A stretch of DNA of 64,000 bases. Source: Oxyruncus cristatus. Lineage: Eukaryota; Chordata; Aves; Passeriformes; Cotingidae. The DNA lies in NCBI GenBank assembly GCA_013399855.1, contig VXAY01006704.1, positions 62,001-126,000 of the forward strand. The letters are read 5' to 3'. Each line of letters begins with the position of its first letter. Position 1 is the stretch's first letter. The notes under the pieces were generated by a model. That model made no database searches. It was not told the DNA's origin and saw only the letters and a list, made by a program, of their open reading frames with translations. The translations under genes were made by a program, and so were the position numbers. Below, piece by piece: positions 1 through 9,975 of this stretch.

Positions 1-558
1 CGGGGTCCTGCAGGGAGACCTGGTGGCTGCAGGGGGGTTAACAGGGCTTGGGGATGTGCCACTTACCACCAGGGATGGTGTTCCAGCTCAGGATACATCT
101 CTACCTTGTGCCCTCACCCTGCCCTGCATTGGTCAGTGGACTTTGGGGCAAAGTGACAGTGAAGGGGGTGTTTAAGAGCCTGTTCCTATTTCCTGCCAAA
201 TGGACCAGGGCAGTTCTCCCAGGGCTGACATCTGTGATCAAGACAGATGGTGATTTCTTTCACAAAGCAAGTGCTTTATGATTCAATTTTGAGAGCCGAA
301 TTTAAGGGATTTTCCTCCTTTTCTTCTACTGTCTTATCTCTTTCTACTTTCCTTTTATCTTTCTTCCCGTTTTGTTTGCGTCTGTTCTTTCCCTGTAATT
401 CCTAATGTAAGTAAGAAAGAATTTAATATGCTGAGACAGGAGAGAAGTTGTTCCATGCGTTGCAGATGCACAACATGTCTTCATTAACTCCCCATGACAT
501 TCAAAATAGCTGGAGATAAAGACAAACTAAATCTGGGAAGACAAATATAAACACTGTT
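1..558. other. non-coding sequence, no recognised feature
   Basis: No exon, repeat or RNA gene is recognised. The first 250 bases are moderately GC-rich with a 77-codon open frame that resembles no protein I know. The segment from about 290 to 400 is T-rich and unremarkable. Confidence 0.6.
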
Positions 559-580
559 CCCCCTCCCTCCCTCTGGCCCC
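559..580 (-). other. canonical G-quadruplex motif (minus strand)
   Basis: The plus strand has C5-T-C3-T-C3-TCTGG-C4. The minus strand therefore carries four G tracts of 3-5 bases with loops of 5, 1 and 1, which fits the standard G3+N1-7 pattern. It lies in a short pyrimidine-rich, GC-rich patch that extends to about 600 and includes another C6 run. No transcript start is visible nearby, so any role is unknown. Confidence 0.6.
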
Positions 581-914
581 TGCGCAGCGCTCCCCCCTCC
601 AGGGCACGCATTCAATTACTGGAGATGAATGGAGCAAAGCAGAGCAGCTTTTGGGATGCTTTGCCTGGCGCTGCCGTCAGGTGGCCCCACAGCTCATGGA
701 ATGTGCTCCCGGCCCCGGGTCGAGCCCGGGAGATGCTCCCTGGGGTCTGCCATCCCTCCTTCACCTGCTGAGGCAGTCAGGGAAGCAAAGCCCTCAGCGG
801 GCAGTGCTGTGTTTCCCTCATCTGGGTGGTCTCTTCTTGCCTTCCAGAGGTGGAAAGGAAGGTTTTGGTGTTTAAGGCACCAGATGGGGAGCAAAGAGTC
901 AGGATTGCTCTCCT
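581..914. other. non-coding sequence between G4 motif and CR1
   Basis: This is moderately GC-rich unique sequence. A consensus-like acceptor (CTTGCCTTCCAG) ends near 847 and is followed by a few dozen open codons, but no donor or protein similarity supports an exon. Bases 868-900 loosely recall the head of a CORE-SINE; this is too weak to call. Confidence 0.45.
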
Positions 915-1122
915 TCACGGAATCACAGAATGTCCTGAGGTGGAAGGAACCCACAGGGATCATCAGTCCGACTCCTGGCCCTGCACAGACACCCCAACAA
1001 TCCCACCCTGTCCCTCAGAGCCTTGTCCAAACCCTCCTGGAGCTCTGGCAGCCTTGGGGCTGTGCCCACTGCCCTGGGGAGCCTGGTCAGTGCCCGGCTA
1101 CCCTCTGCCAACCCCTTTTCCT
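915..1122 (-). mobile_element. CR1 LINE, 5'-truncated 3' end
   Basis: Read on the minus strand, this ends in the typical CR1 3' terminus with ATTCTGTGATTC-like octamers (plus-strand TCACGGAATCACAGAATG at 915). Inward lies the CR1 3' region found across birds, with the plus-strand landmark CCTGGCCCTGCACAGACACC. Similarity fades after about 1122, so roughly 200 bp remain of an element several kilobases long when complete; 5' truncation is normal for CR1. Bases 974-1094 match 11129-11249 with one mismatch, placing both in the same relatively young subfamily. The tail also resembles that of the SINE at 51752. No intact coding region remains. Confidence 0.93.
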
Positions 1123-1337
1123 TGCTGTGTATCTCTGAGACATGGGACATGACATCTCCCCTGGAATGTGGACACAGGTTGGGAGCAGAGGGGAGCAGGA
1201 GCACTGGCTGGGAGAGATCAGCTTTTGTTTTGTGAAGCGTAGGCTGCAGGAGCTGTTCAGTGTGCCCAGGGCCACCCTGGCCCGTGTCCTCAGCACACAG
1301 TGTTTGGGTGTTGGACCTGAGCTGTTGTGTAAGGAGA

Positions 1338-1501
1338 GGATTAGGGTTGTGGCTGCCCCATCCCTGGAAGGGTCCAAGGCCAACTTGGATGGTGTTTGGA
1401 GCAACTGGGGCTAGTGGAAGGTGTTGCTGCCTGTGGCAGGGAGGATGAACTGGATGATCTTCAAGGTCCCTTCCAACCCAAACCATTCTGGGGTTGTGTG
1501 A
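1338..1501 (+). mobile_element. CR1 LINE, 5'-truncated 3' end
   Basis: The plus strand carries the CR1 3' landmarks in order: GGCTGCCCCATCCCTGGAAG near 1351, a GTGGAAGGTGTTGCTGCC block near 1415, then GATGATCTTCAAGGTCCC with CCAACCCAAACCATTCTG at the end. The final octamers are degraded. About 165 bp remain. It faces away from the minus-strand CR1 at 915-1122, so the two form an inverted pair separated by about 215 bp of unrelated sequence. An antisense open frame across both copies is a by-product and not a gene. Confidence 0.92.
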
Positions 1502-1999
1502 GAGCTGATGTCTGAGGGCAGTGCAGGTGCAGAGGGTCTCACTGGGGAATCTGTTTGGCACAGGATCCTACCTGTGAAATGACTTCAGTATATTATGGGT
1601 CCTGTTCACCAGCAGTGAATGTGTCTGTGTAGGACTCAGACTCCCGGAGATCTGGACTAAAACTTGATGTGTTTTGGGTGGAGAAGTCTCTCTGCCCTGG
1701 GGTTTGCACTTGGGTACCCCAGACCACATGTGCTCTGACTCAGAGGTGCACAAAGAGCTGCTCATCCCTGGATCCTTTCCCATACCTCCACCAGCCTCCA
1801 GCTCCATTCTTGTGTGGAAGTGTCTCTGTGATCTCTCAGAGCTTTGCTGCTGCTGCAGTGCTGCAAGAGTTGGGGTGAGCTCAGATTACTGTGAGCTGGG
1901 CTGAGCAGCTTCCCAAGGAAGGACTTGCCATCTCTTTCCATTGTAGTCTGTTCAGTTCCCTGCCTCTCTGTGCACAGCAGATGATTGTCTTCCAAAAGC
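1502..1999. other. non-coding sequence, no recognised feature
   Basis: Unique sequence of average composition. Short open frames on both strands resemble no known protein. The part nearest 2000 may be the decayed continuation of the minus-strand CR1 coding fragment that follows. Confidence 0.5.
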
Positions 2000-2085
2000 A
2001 TTCTGGTTTTTTTTTCCCTGTGTAGTTCAAATTATCCTTTCCTAAGTGCATTACCTGGCATTTGTGTGCACTGAACTTCATCTGA
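2000..2085 (-). mobile_element. CR1 LINE ORF2 fragment (reverse-transcriptase region)
   Basis: The minus strand from 2081 downward translates to MKFSAHKCQVMHLGKDNLNY. This matches the conserved block just after the reverse-transcriptase core of CR1 and related LINEs, whose usual form is MKFN-x-x-KC-x-VMHLG-x-x-N. A stop codon lies immediately upstream in this frame and similarity fades downstream (about residue 25), so the copy is a dead internal fragment. It is not joined to the CR1 3' ends at 915-1501, because a minus-strand element continuing from here would need its 3' end between 1501 and 2000, where none is seen. Confidence 0.75.
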
Positions 2086-2420
2086 CTTCATGCTGCCCAT
2101 CCACCTCGCTTTGTGAAATGTAATTGAAATCGAGTTTGGGCTGGGGGAGGCCTGGGGTTGATGTGGCAGAATAGCAGAGGTTCGTGCTTCCAGGGCTAGA
2201 GAAAAACTGTGAGGAGCTGTTGCAGTTGTTGAGTCCTGTTAAATCCAGTTGTGTTCATGTTACAGTGAATTAAGTGAACACTAGAAAGGAGAAGGCAGGG
2301 CAGAACCTCTTCTTTGCTATATCAGGCTTAAAACTAGAAGAACTGAATAGCCTTCCTTGTGTGGGTTCATGTTTTATGTAAGGGCAGAATCTGTCCCTTG
2401 GAACTTGTCTAGAAATGGCA

Positions 2421-2424
<4 letters not shown>

Positions 2425-2459
<35 letters not shown>
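2425..2459. repeat. poly-T tract, 35 bases
   Basis: This is an uninterrupted run of 35 T. On the minus strand it is a poly-A, but no polyadenylation signal or target-site duplication is visible next to it, so I do not call a retrocopy. CR1 elements do not end in poly-A. Confidence 0.9.
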
Positions 2460-2460
<1 letters not shown>

Positions 2461-4077
2461 TGTAGTAGAAGCAGGCTGAGAGTGGAAAATGGGGATTGTT
2501 ATCTCCTGTCGGAGGACACAACCCCTGAGGGTTCAGTACAGCCCAAGCAGGGATCTGGACACAGTTTTCTCATTACGAGCAGTATCTGCTTCCAAGGACT
2601 TGCTGAAGTTCATCCACACAAACGAGCTGGTGAATAGTCTTAACGATTTGCTCTGGTTGTTTCATTGTTTAAATTACTCCGAGTAACAGGCTCATCGTAG
2701 GAAGTTAAGCTTTTAATGGGAATAGTGGGGGCAAAACCACAAACTACCGTTAAAATGAAGCTGCTTCCTGGGACTAGGGCGGCGCAGTCCAGTCAGCTAC
2801 AACAATGGGAGGCTGTACTTGGAAATCCAGGCGACACCTTTCCATCCCTGGCTATTAAAGGCTTTTGTGGTATTAAAAACATACACATGACATGTATGAA
2901 TGTGTGTTGAGAAGGACCCACACCTCAACCCGGGGAAGTGAACTCGGCACTGTTACCTTGGCTTGCACAGGGTGGCTGAGATGATGTGTCTGCGTTTTGG
3001 CTTGGGTTTTTATTTTTCAAGGATTCCATCAGAAATCAACGCAGAGTTTCAAATTCTCCCCACTGCAGTCAGCAGAGGAAGGCATTTCAAAGGGTTGCCC
3101 CTCTGATCCCATATGGGAACAGCAGCCATAAATCACCTGCTCACGTGCTGGAATTCGGGTAGTGGGACGTTGAACCCCCTTGAAACTCCTTTAGTCTGGG
3201 ATTTTTTTTCAGCCCCACTGTGAGGAAGGAGTTGTCATTGTGCAATATTTGCAGAGCAGACACCTGAAGTGTGGGGAGGTTCTGGTTTGATCAGCTCTCC
3301 AGCACCAACAGAGATGAAACACGGGAGGCTGGGGGAGATGTGGGTTGTAAATACTCTGCTTGTTTTGCAGCAGTGACCAGCCAAGTCCTTGCTGTCCCTG
3401 TATTGCCTCACCTTTCCCTGTGTTGGTGCCTTGTGGGTCTGTCTCTCCTCTCTGTGCCCCATTTAATGGTTTATTTTGGCCTTAGTGGGGTTTTCCCCTC
3501 CTTCAGTCCCTGTGACTCTCCCAATGAACAGCTCCAGCATCCCTGTACACAACCAGCAGCTTCAGGTAATGTTTAGTGGCAATTAAATGAGATTCTCCTC
3601 CCCCACCCTGCCCCTTTGTCACATGAATCTAAAAAGGCTTTTATGGGGGGTGAAATGCAGGGGGGAAATTAAAAGGCTTCATAAAAGTGAATTTTAAGAA
3701 AAGCCTAATGAAGGAAATGAACCTCCTGAGAGATCAAAGCTGAACCTGCTGTGCCCATGCAGAGAGTTTAGGCTTTTTCTTATGTTTCCCCTGGCATGAG
3801 AGCAACATGCACAAACATTTCTTCCAACAGCTTTAACTCTTCAAGTCCTGTGGGGTTGGCATTAATGGCCTGTTTCTGCCTCGTCCAGTGCTGGGGCTCA
3901 GTTGTTTCATTGACATTTTCTTTTGTGAAGCCTCTTTTCTCTTCTGGAGAGGGCTGAGCAACCCTGTGATCCGTCGGACCCGACAGTCCCAGGATGCCAA
4001 ATCTTCTCTGAGGACCGGGCCAGCTCTGTGCTTGGCTTTGTGGCATTGCCCTGCCTCTTGCTACAGTGGCACTGTCA
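2460..4077. other. non-coding sequence, no recognised feature
   Basis: Unique sequence with scattered open frames of up to 101 codons and no recognisable domains. The part from 3590 to 3720 is A-rich with several AAAAGGC-like words. No repeat family is recognised. Confidence 0.5.
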
Positions 4078-4125
4078 GGAAAATCAGAGAATCCTTCAGC
4101 TTGAAAGGCACCTAAATGCTGTCCC
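4078..4125 (-). mobile_element. possible CR1 3'-terminal remnant
   Basis: The plus strand AAATCAGAGAATCCTTCAG followed by CTTGAAAGGCACCTAAATG resembles the reverse complement of an old CR1 terminus (AATCACAGAATCATT-AGGTTGGAAAAGACCT). Only about 45 bp align by eye, with many mismatches, and the flanking bases do not continue the CR1 pattern. It may be chance. Confidence 0.25.
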
Positions 4126-5419
4126 AGGCAGGAGATATGAAGGCAATACCCCTCCATTCCCCTCCTGAGGGGGATGGTGTTTGAGGGGGGGAGGGAATGG
4201 CTGATCACCTGGTCCCAGCAAGTTATGTACAAAGCCTTAAAATTCCATTTTCCTTAAATTAAAAAACTAGGGGGCTCTCAGTAGGCTCTGAGGGAGATGG
4301 AAATGTTGACTGAGTTGCATGTAGGGGAAGTTCCATTAATCATGGAAAGCAAACTGAAGGCTCTTAATATTAACCAATTTTTGTAGGCCAGACTCCCCAT
4401 ACCCATAATTTTTCCATTACACATGTAATCTCTTTTCAGAAAAAGACTAGGTTTGTTTAGCATCAATTTTTTGGGGTTGTTGTGGATTAAAGACTGGATG
4501 GTTCAAATTTGTCAGGGGCTGGCTCTGGTCTCCTCTCCTCATCTCGTCACTTGTCACCCTTGCACAGGTCCCAGGGCTCTTACTTTTAAAGTGTTTCCAT
4601 GTGTTGGAGGATAGAATAAAACTGGGGCTGCACAGAGAGCCTTGTGCACTCACAGCTTCCCAGAGTGCTAATGAGGAACAGATTGGCAGTAAGTGCCTGA
4701 GTGGAGCAGGGGAGCAGGAACAACAACTTGCATGCAGCCTTATTTATTGCAGGCCTGTTTCTCAGAGAGAGGGAATGTCAACCTGGATTTGGACTTTCAC
4801 CTAATCTTCTCTGAAAGTACCTGGAGATATTAAGTGGCCACCTACCCTGCTGCTGGACTTCAGTTTAAAAGCAGATCCTGCTCCTAGGAAAGCAAATTGC
4901 TCCCAGGCACGGTGGTGGCTGGAGGGTCGTGGCCGTGAGCCTTGGACTGGGTATAAAACCTTAGAACCCAATTGTTTTGTGTGGAAACCGAGGGGATTTT
5001 ACCATGGCTGGAGTGCTGCTGGTGTTGGATTGATGGCAAGGGCAGGAGGAATCGTGTACCTTGCCTCCAGTGGGAGCTGATCCCAAAGCAACCACAAGAG
5101 AGCTGGATAGAGGATGGTTTTCCCAGAACCCAGCTTAGGAGGAAACTGGGCTTTCCAGGGTCTACATGTCAGGAAACAACCCTTCGGCTTCCAGAGCAGC
5201 CTGTCTGAACAAGGAGGTGGGGAAGGAAACAACAGGGACAAAATCCAGATTTAGTGATGTGCACCCAGACTGGGGGAACTTCGTGGACTTGCACACACCC
5301 ATGAGCAGAGCTGATTTCTCAGATTGCCCTGTTGCCTTTTAGTAGGAGTAATTCTGCCTGAATGGACAAAAGGGAGGATTTATTTGTGGACCAGCACACG
5401 TGTTGCATGGCTCAGTCTC
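4126..5419. other. non-coding sequence, no recognised feature
   Basis: Unique sequence. Bases 4160-4200 are G-rich, including runs of seven and three G. Bases 5200-5419 lead into the LTR without a visible target-site duplication. Confidence 0.5.
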
Positions 5420-6252
5420 TGTCATGGTTTAACCCCAGCCAGCAGCTCACCCCCACACACTCTCCCCACCATGGGATGGGGAAGAGCATCAGAAGAGTGA
5501 GAATAAGAAAACTTGTGGGTTGAGTCAGAAGCGGTTTAATAAGTAAAGCAAAAGCCGTGCAGACAAGCAAAGCAAACCCAGGAATTCATTCCCCACTTCC
5601 CATCACAGGCAGGTGCTCAGCCACCCCCAGGACAACGGGGCTCCATCGTGCACAATGGTGGCTTGGGAAGACAAATCCCCTCTCGCTCCTTCTCCCCCAG
5701 CTTTACTTGCTGAGCGTGAAGCCACATGTTGTGGGATATCCCCGGGGCCAGCTGTCCCAGCTGCGTCCCCCCAACTCCTTTTGCCCCCCTCAGCCTCTGC
5801 ACTGGTGGGTGAGAGGCAGAAGAGTCCTTGTCTCTGTGTGAGCACTGCTCAGCAATAGCAGAACATCCCGGAATGATCAACGCTGTTCCCACCACAAATC
5901 CAAACACAGCCCCATGNCCCAGGACAACGGGGCTCCATCGTGCACAATGGTGGCTTGGGAAGACAAATCCCCTCTCGCTCCTTCTCCCCCAGCTTTACTT
6001 GCTGAGCGTGAAGCCACATGTTGTGGGATATCCCCGGGGCCAGCTGTCCCAGCTGTGTCCCCCCAACTCCTTTTGCCCCCCTCAGCCTCTGCACTGGTGG
6101 GTGAGAGGCAGAAGAGTCCTTGTCTCTGTGTGAGCACTGCTCAGCAATAGCAGAACATCCCGGAATGATCAACGCTGTTCCCACCACAAATCCAAACACA
6201 GCCCCATGCCAGCTACTAAGAAGAAAATTGTGTCCCAGCCCAAACCAGCACA
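5420..6252 (-). mobile_element. solo LTR of an avian endogenous retrovirus
   Basis: I recognise an LTR type common in bird genomes. On the minus strand it begins TGTGCTGGTTTGGGCTGGGA and ends GGCTGGGGTTAAACCATGACA, giving the TG...CA boundaries of retroviral LTRs. The minus strand also has a degraded TATA-like AAGTAAAG, then an ATTAAA polyadenylation signal (plus-strand TTTAAT near 5535). No internal retroviral genes flank it, so it is a solo LTR left by recombination. Its 833 bp include a 291-bp segment present twice on either side of a single N; removing one copy gives about 541 bp. The flanking pentamers (GTCTC and TTTTC) do not form a target-site duplication. I cannot name the exact family. 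Confidence 0.85.
5626..6208. repeat. direct 291-bp duplication around one N (likely assembly artefact)
   Basis: Bases 5626-5916 recur at 5918-6208 at an offset of exactly 292. The one difference I find is C at 5764 against T at 6056. The copies are separated only by the N at 5917. Two contigs ending in the same LTR sequence, or two haplotypes, joined without merging would give this pattern. Confidence 0.9.
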
Positions 6253-8571
6253 TTTTCCTTCATCTCTGCTGGTTTTGAGTGCAGTGTCCAAGGCCTGGTC
6301 TGCTGTGGTTCTCTACAGCAGTGCTCTGTTCTCCAGCAACAGTCCTTGCTTGATACAGACACCAAGGACAAGTATTCCTGCCTGCTGTTAAGTCTCTGTT
6401 TGTGGGAAAAGCTGGAGGTGTCTGATAGACCATCTCCCCTCTGCCACTGGGGTGCTTCCAGGAATCTACAGCAGTGTTGAATTTGTCCCAATGAACTTTG
6501 TTACCCTTTAAAAAGCTGGTTATTGAATCAGTTTTCTAATTAGCTGCCTGATGGGAGTCACGATTATCCACGTGCATCCCAATGGACTAACATATCTTTG
6601 CACTGTGCTTTCTCTGCTTTTTTTTTTCCATTTGCCCAGATCCAATCAGGGCCGTGGTGGAGAACACTTTGGCTGTTACAGCACTGACCAGGTAGCAATT
6701 AGCTGCAACCTCAAAACAGCCTGCAGTTTTAAAGGAGTCTTTTCTTCAAGGTGAACAGAAGAAATTCTTAAAAAGAGTTCAGTTCTTTATTAACAGGCTG
6801 ACCCAGCTGCTTCAACAGTGCAAAATTGACATTGCTCTCATTTACCCTGGCTGAGAACTTCACCCTCTGCATTAAATTACACAAATTACTCTGAATATTG
6901 CAAACTACAGTCAATCCCTTCCTGCCAAGGGATGAGCTCATGGTTCCTCACTTGTCTTGTGAGGGTTACGATGACCTAACCAGGACTGAAGATGCAAGTT
7001 CTTGCAGCATCTTTGGACTGCTGTTCACAGCAGGAATGGTGACTTCCCTGCAAACCACCCCTTTATCAGCAGTGCTGTGGGAATGACAATTCCTTTGTTC
7101 TTCCTGGAGGAATCTTAGTGTGTGAGAGAGCAGGATGGGGTCTAAAGGCAAGTCCATGAGTGTCTGGTCACGTTACCTGGTCGGTGGAAGGTTATTTCTG
7201 ATTCTCTCCTTGGTCTGTTACTTGTTAATGCTGCCCCTGGGGACGGTGGTTCCCACTCTAAAAGGGCAGGAGTTTTGGCCCTGCACAAACTTGTTTATTT
7301 GCCTCTCAGACTCTTTACTGCTTATGCAGGGAATGAGGGAGCCAGAGCAAAGCCATCACCTCACTTACGCTGAAAAACCTCACAGTGAAGGAGGAAACAG
7401 GCTCAAATTGAAGCAGATGCTATGGTGGGAACAATTACCTGAGAGAAACTCTGGGAGGGAGTGGAAGAGATAATGAAACACCTAGGGATTTGGGAGTCAG
7501 CTTTCCGAGGAGCAAAGGGGTTAGCAATTTAGAGTTGGAGCCTGCAGCTGCAGTGAGAGTCAGCTTCCCTTCCTCTCTGCTCCTCCTTTCCCCCACTTTC
7601 CTCCCCCTCGGCTCAGGGAATGGGGCACAAAGTGACGTTTGGAGCTCGAGTCCCATTGCCAGGGCAGAACTTGGGGCTGGGCTCAAAGTGCAACTTGGTG
7701 AGCTCAGCTGGTCCCTGTGCCCTGGCCAGGACCAACAGCCCTGTGGGAGGGATTTCACTGGTCCTGAGCCTGTGGATTGTCTGCAGAGGAGCTCCCTCCC
7801 TTCTGGATGGGGTGTCACTGTCACCACATCCAAAGCACTGTGAGCTCCACGTGGGTGTGAACTTGATGCCCCAGGACTCCAGGAGAACAAGATCAGGAGA
7901 GGTGCCCAGAAATCATCCAGCTGTGGATTCCCTGGAGCCTGAGGCTTGGCTAGTTCCCCTCCCTTTCCCTTCCCCTGCACTCCTATTCCATCAGCTCATC
8001 AGAAGGGGGCAGCTTTGTTTGGGGTTTTTACCTACATGGCTTCCAGTGCTGTTGATAGGGGATTTAGCACATGTGTTAATGGCAGGCTGAGCTGGGAGGA
8101 CCAGGGGTTGAATAACTCGCTGGCTTTCCATACCTCTCCTGCCAAAACCCCACTGTTAGTCAGGGCTGTTTCTGTTCAGTCCAATAACAAAACCAGAGTT
8201 TGGGCAAGTGTCCATTCCTGAAAAACCCCCTGCACTTCTCCAGGTGAGTTGCTCTATGGGGTTAGGCAGCATCAGGAGCTCAGTGGTGCAAGCAGCCACC
8301 TTTGCAATGCATTTGAAAGTAAAAAGAGGGACAGTTTTTGGCAGCTGAAGGCCCCCAAGAGCTCCACTCACCTCTTAGAACCTTCTTCCCAGTGTGGTTT
8401 TAGACTTTTTCTTCCCCCATCCTTCTGTGCCTCCATTCCTGTCTGTGTCTGAGGGGAGTAACACTGATTGCAGGGAATGGGGTGCTTTAGATTCTCCTCC
8501 ATGGGGCCTTGATGCTGAATTGGGAGCCCAGTTTGAGGCTTTTCTGCTGAGATTGAAAGGCCTCCATGAGG
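6253..8571. other. non-coding sequence, no recognised feature
   Basis: Unique sequence. Bases 7480-8000 are more GC-rich and hold overlapping open frames of 117-181 codons on both strands. Their translations (rich in S, P, L and G) resemble no family I know, and no splice-site pair frames them. I see no repeat or RNA gene. Confidence 0.5.
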
Positions 8572-8857
8572 GCTGACCTCTTCTCCCAGGGATCTAATGG
8601 TAGGACAACGGGAAATGGTCTCAAGTTGTGCCAGAGGAGGTTTGTGTTGGATATTAGGAGAAAGTCTTCACTGAAAGAGTGGTTAAGCATTGGAACAGGC
8701 TGCCCGGGGAAGTGGTGGAGTCACCAGCCCTGGAAGTGTTTAAGAAATGAGTGGATGTGGCACTTTGTGATGTGGTTTAGCAGGGGGTAGTCAGCCAAAG
8801 GTTGGACTCTGATCTTGGAGATCTTTCCCAACCTTAATGATCCCGTTATTCTGTGGT
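8572..8857 (+). mobile_element. CR1 LINE 3' end including ORF2 C-terminus
   Basis: The plus strand runs from the CR1 landmark CTTCTCCCAGGGATCTAATG through GGAACAGGCTGCCCGGGGAA and ends in a CCCAACCTTAATGATCCCGT-type terminus. One frame reads [20 protein letters not shown] near 8602-8662, which is the end of CR1 ORF2; the frame is then lost. About 285 bp remain. Its internal sequence differs from the CR1 copies at 915, 11077, 40219 and 57720, so it belongs to a different, probably older, subfamily. The terminal octamers are degraded. Confidence 0.93.
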
Positions 8858-9897
8858 GCTGCCTGCAGGTAACACGTCTTCCTTCTGAGCTGTGGATCTT
8901 TTGAGCTGCTAAGAGAAACTTTGAGTCTTAAATATGGCTGATTTGTGAGAGATGGGCTGTGCCCTGAGCTGGATGGATTGAGAGACAAAGGAAAGCAGAC
9001 CAGGAAACTACTGAAACCTCTGGTTTTTCAGCCTCTGGTTTGTGATCACTTCTCAGGAGTTGCTATGGAATTTTTAGGGGAACCTGTCATCAGCGTGCAG
9101 AGATCTACCCTGTGGGGGAGAAACCTGTGTTTTAGCAACTTGAATAATAATACAAAAAACCAGTTCAATGGTCCAGGTCTGTATTACGAGTTTTTCTGTA
9201 AACCTAGTCAAAGCTGTCAAGTCTTTAATGGAGAGAGCTTCATCTTGTGCACTATAAACCCACATAGCGAGGAGTGTGTGGTTTGCTGCTGCCCGTGAGT
9301 GGTTTTAATCCATACGTGGTGTTTTTAACCCATACTGAGAGGTTCTGGAGGCTGCACTGCCTCTAAGCCAATGTGCAATTGGGCCCAATTCACACGTGCC
9401 TTCTCTTCTCCCACTTTAAATCCAAGCAAAGATTATAAAAGCAACACTGGGAGCTTGCTGGAGGTTTCAAATACCGCTTTACAATCCAGGAGATTACACT
9501 CCCATTTTTCTCGGCTCTGATTAACTGGGGCTATCACAGACAATCACCTCGGCTCGGGGGAAAATGTGTCCAGTGAGCAGTTTCTGCAGCAGGCACCGGC
9601 AGTGCATCAGCAAAGGCTTCAAGCATCTCTTTGTTCATTATTTGTTATTGTTTCACCTGCCTTGAAACAGTAACTGCAAGCTCTTTGATTCATGGATTAG
9701 AATGCAATTTAGTTGCGATTGTTCCAGGCCCGTCCTGCCCACCCCGAGCCAGCCTTTGGAAACTTCCCCATCAGGGCTTGGCAAACCCAGGCGGATCCCC
9801 GCACTCCTGCTGCAGCCACGTGCCTTCACGAGGAAGGGATGTGGGGAAGGTTATCCCTGTGAAACCGAGGCACTGGTGTGATCTTGTCTCAGTTTAC
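8858..9897. other. non-coding sequence, no recognised feature
   Basis: Unique sequence. A 117-codon open frame covers 8945-9298 and overlaps nothing recognisable. No repeat is seen before the T/C tract. Confidence 0.5.
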
Positions 9898-9975
9898 TTT
9901 TTTTTTTTTTTTTTTTTTTCCCCCCTTTTTTTTTTTTTTTTTTTTTTCCCCCCTTTTTTTTTTTTTTTTTTTTTT
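9898..9975. repeat. exact T22-C6-T22-C6-T22 tract
   Basis: Three runs of exactly 22 T (9898-9919, 9926-9947, 9954-9975) are separated by two runs of exactly 6 C (9920-9925, 9948-9953), a period of 28. The tract is a perfect homopyrimidine mirror repeat, the class that can form intramolecular triplex (H-DNA). On the minus strand it is A22G6A22G6A22. Equal run lengths are unusual for homopolymers and could reflect recent duplication or an assembly/consensus artefact. Confidence 0.95.

Noticed and set aside
868..905. CORE-SINE head remnant just before the CR1 at 915
   Set aside because: Only about 35 loosely matching bases and no box B or core; chance is likely.
923..1561. 212-codon minus-strand open frame
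   Set aside because: It crosses both CR1 fragments at 915-1501 and shows no protein similarity beyond repeat-derived words.
2425..2459. Poly-A tail of a processed retrocopy on the minus strand
   Set aside because: No polyadenylation signal, no target-site duplication and no gene-like sequence lie before the A run.
5420..6252. A tandem repeat array inside the LTR as a biological feature
   Set aside because: The two copies meet at an N and are nearly identical, which fits an assembly join better than a true tandem array.
7435..8090. Overlapping frames of 181 (-) and 156 (+) codons in GC-rich sequence
   Set aside because: Open frames on both strands at once are typical of GC-rich non-coding DNA; neither translation resembles a known protein.
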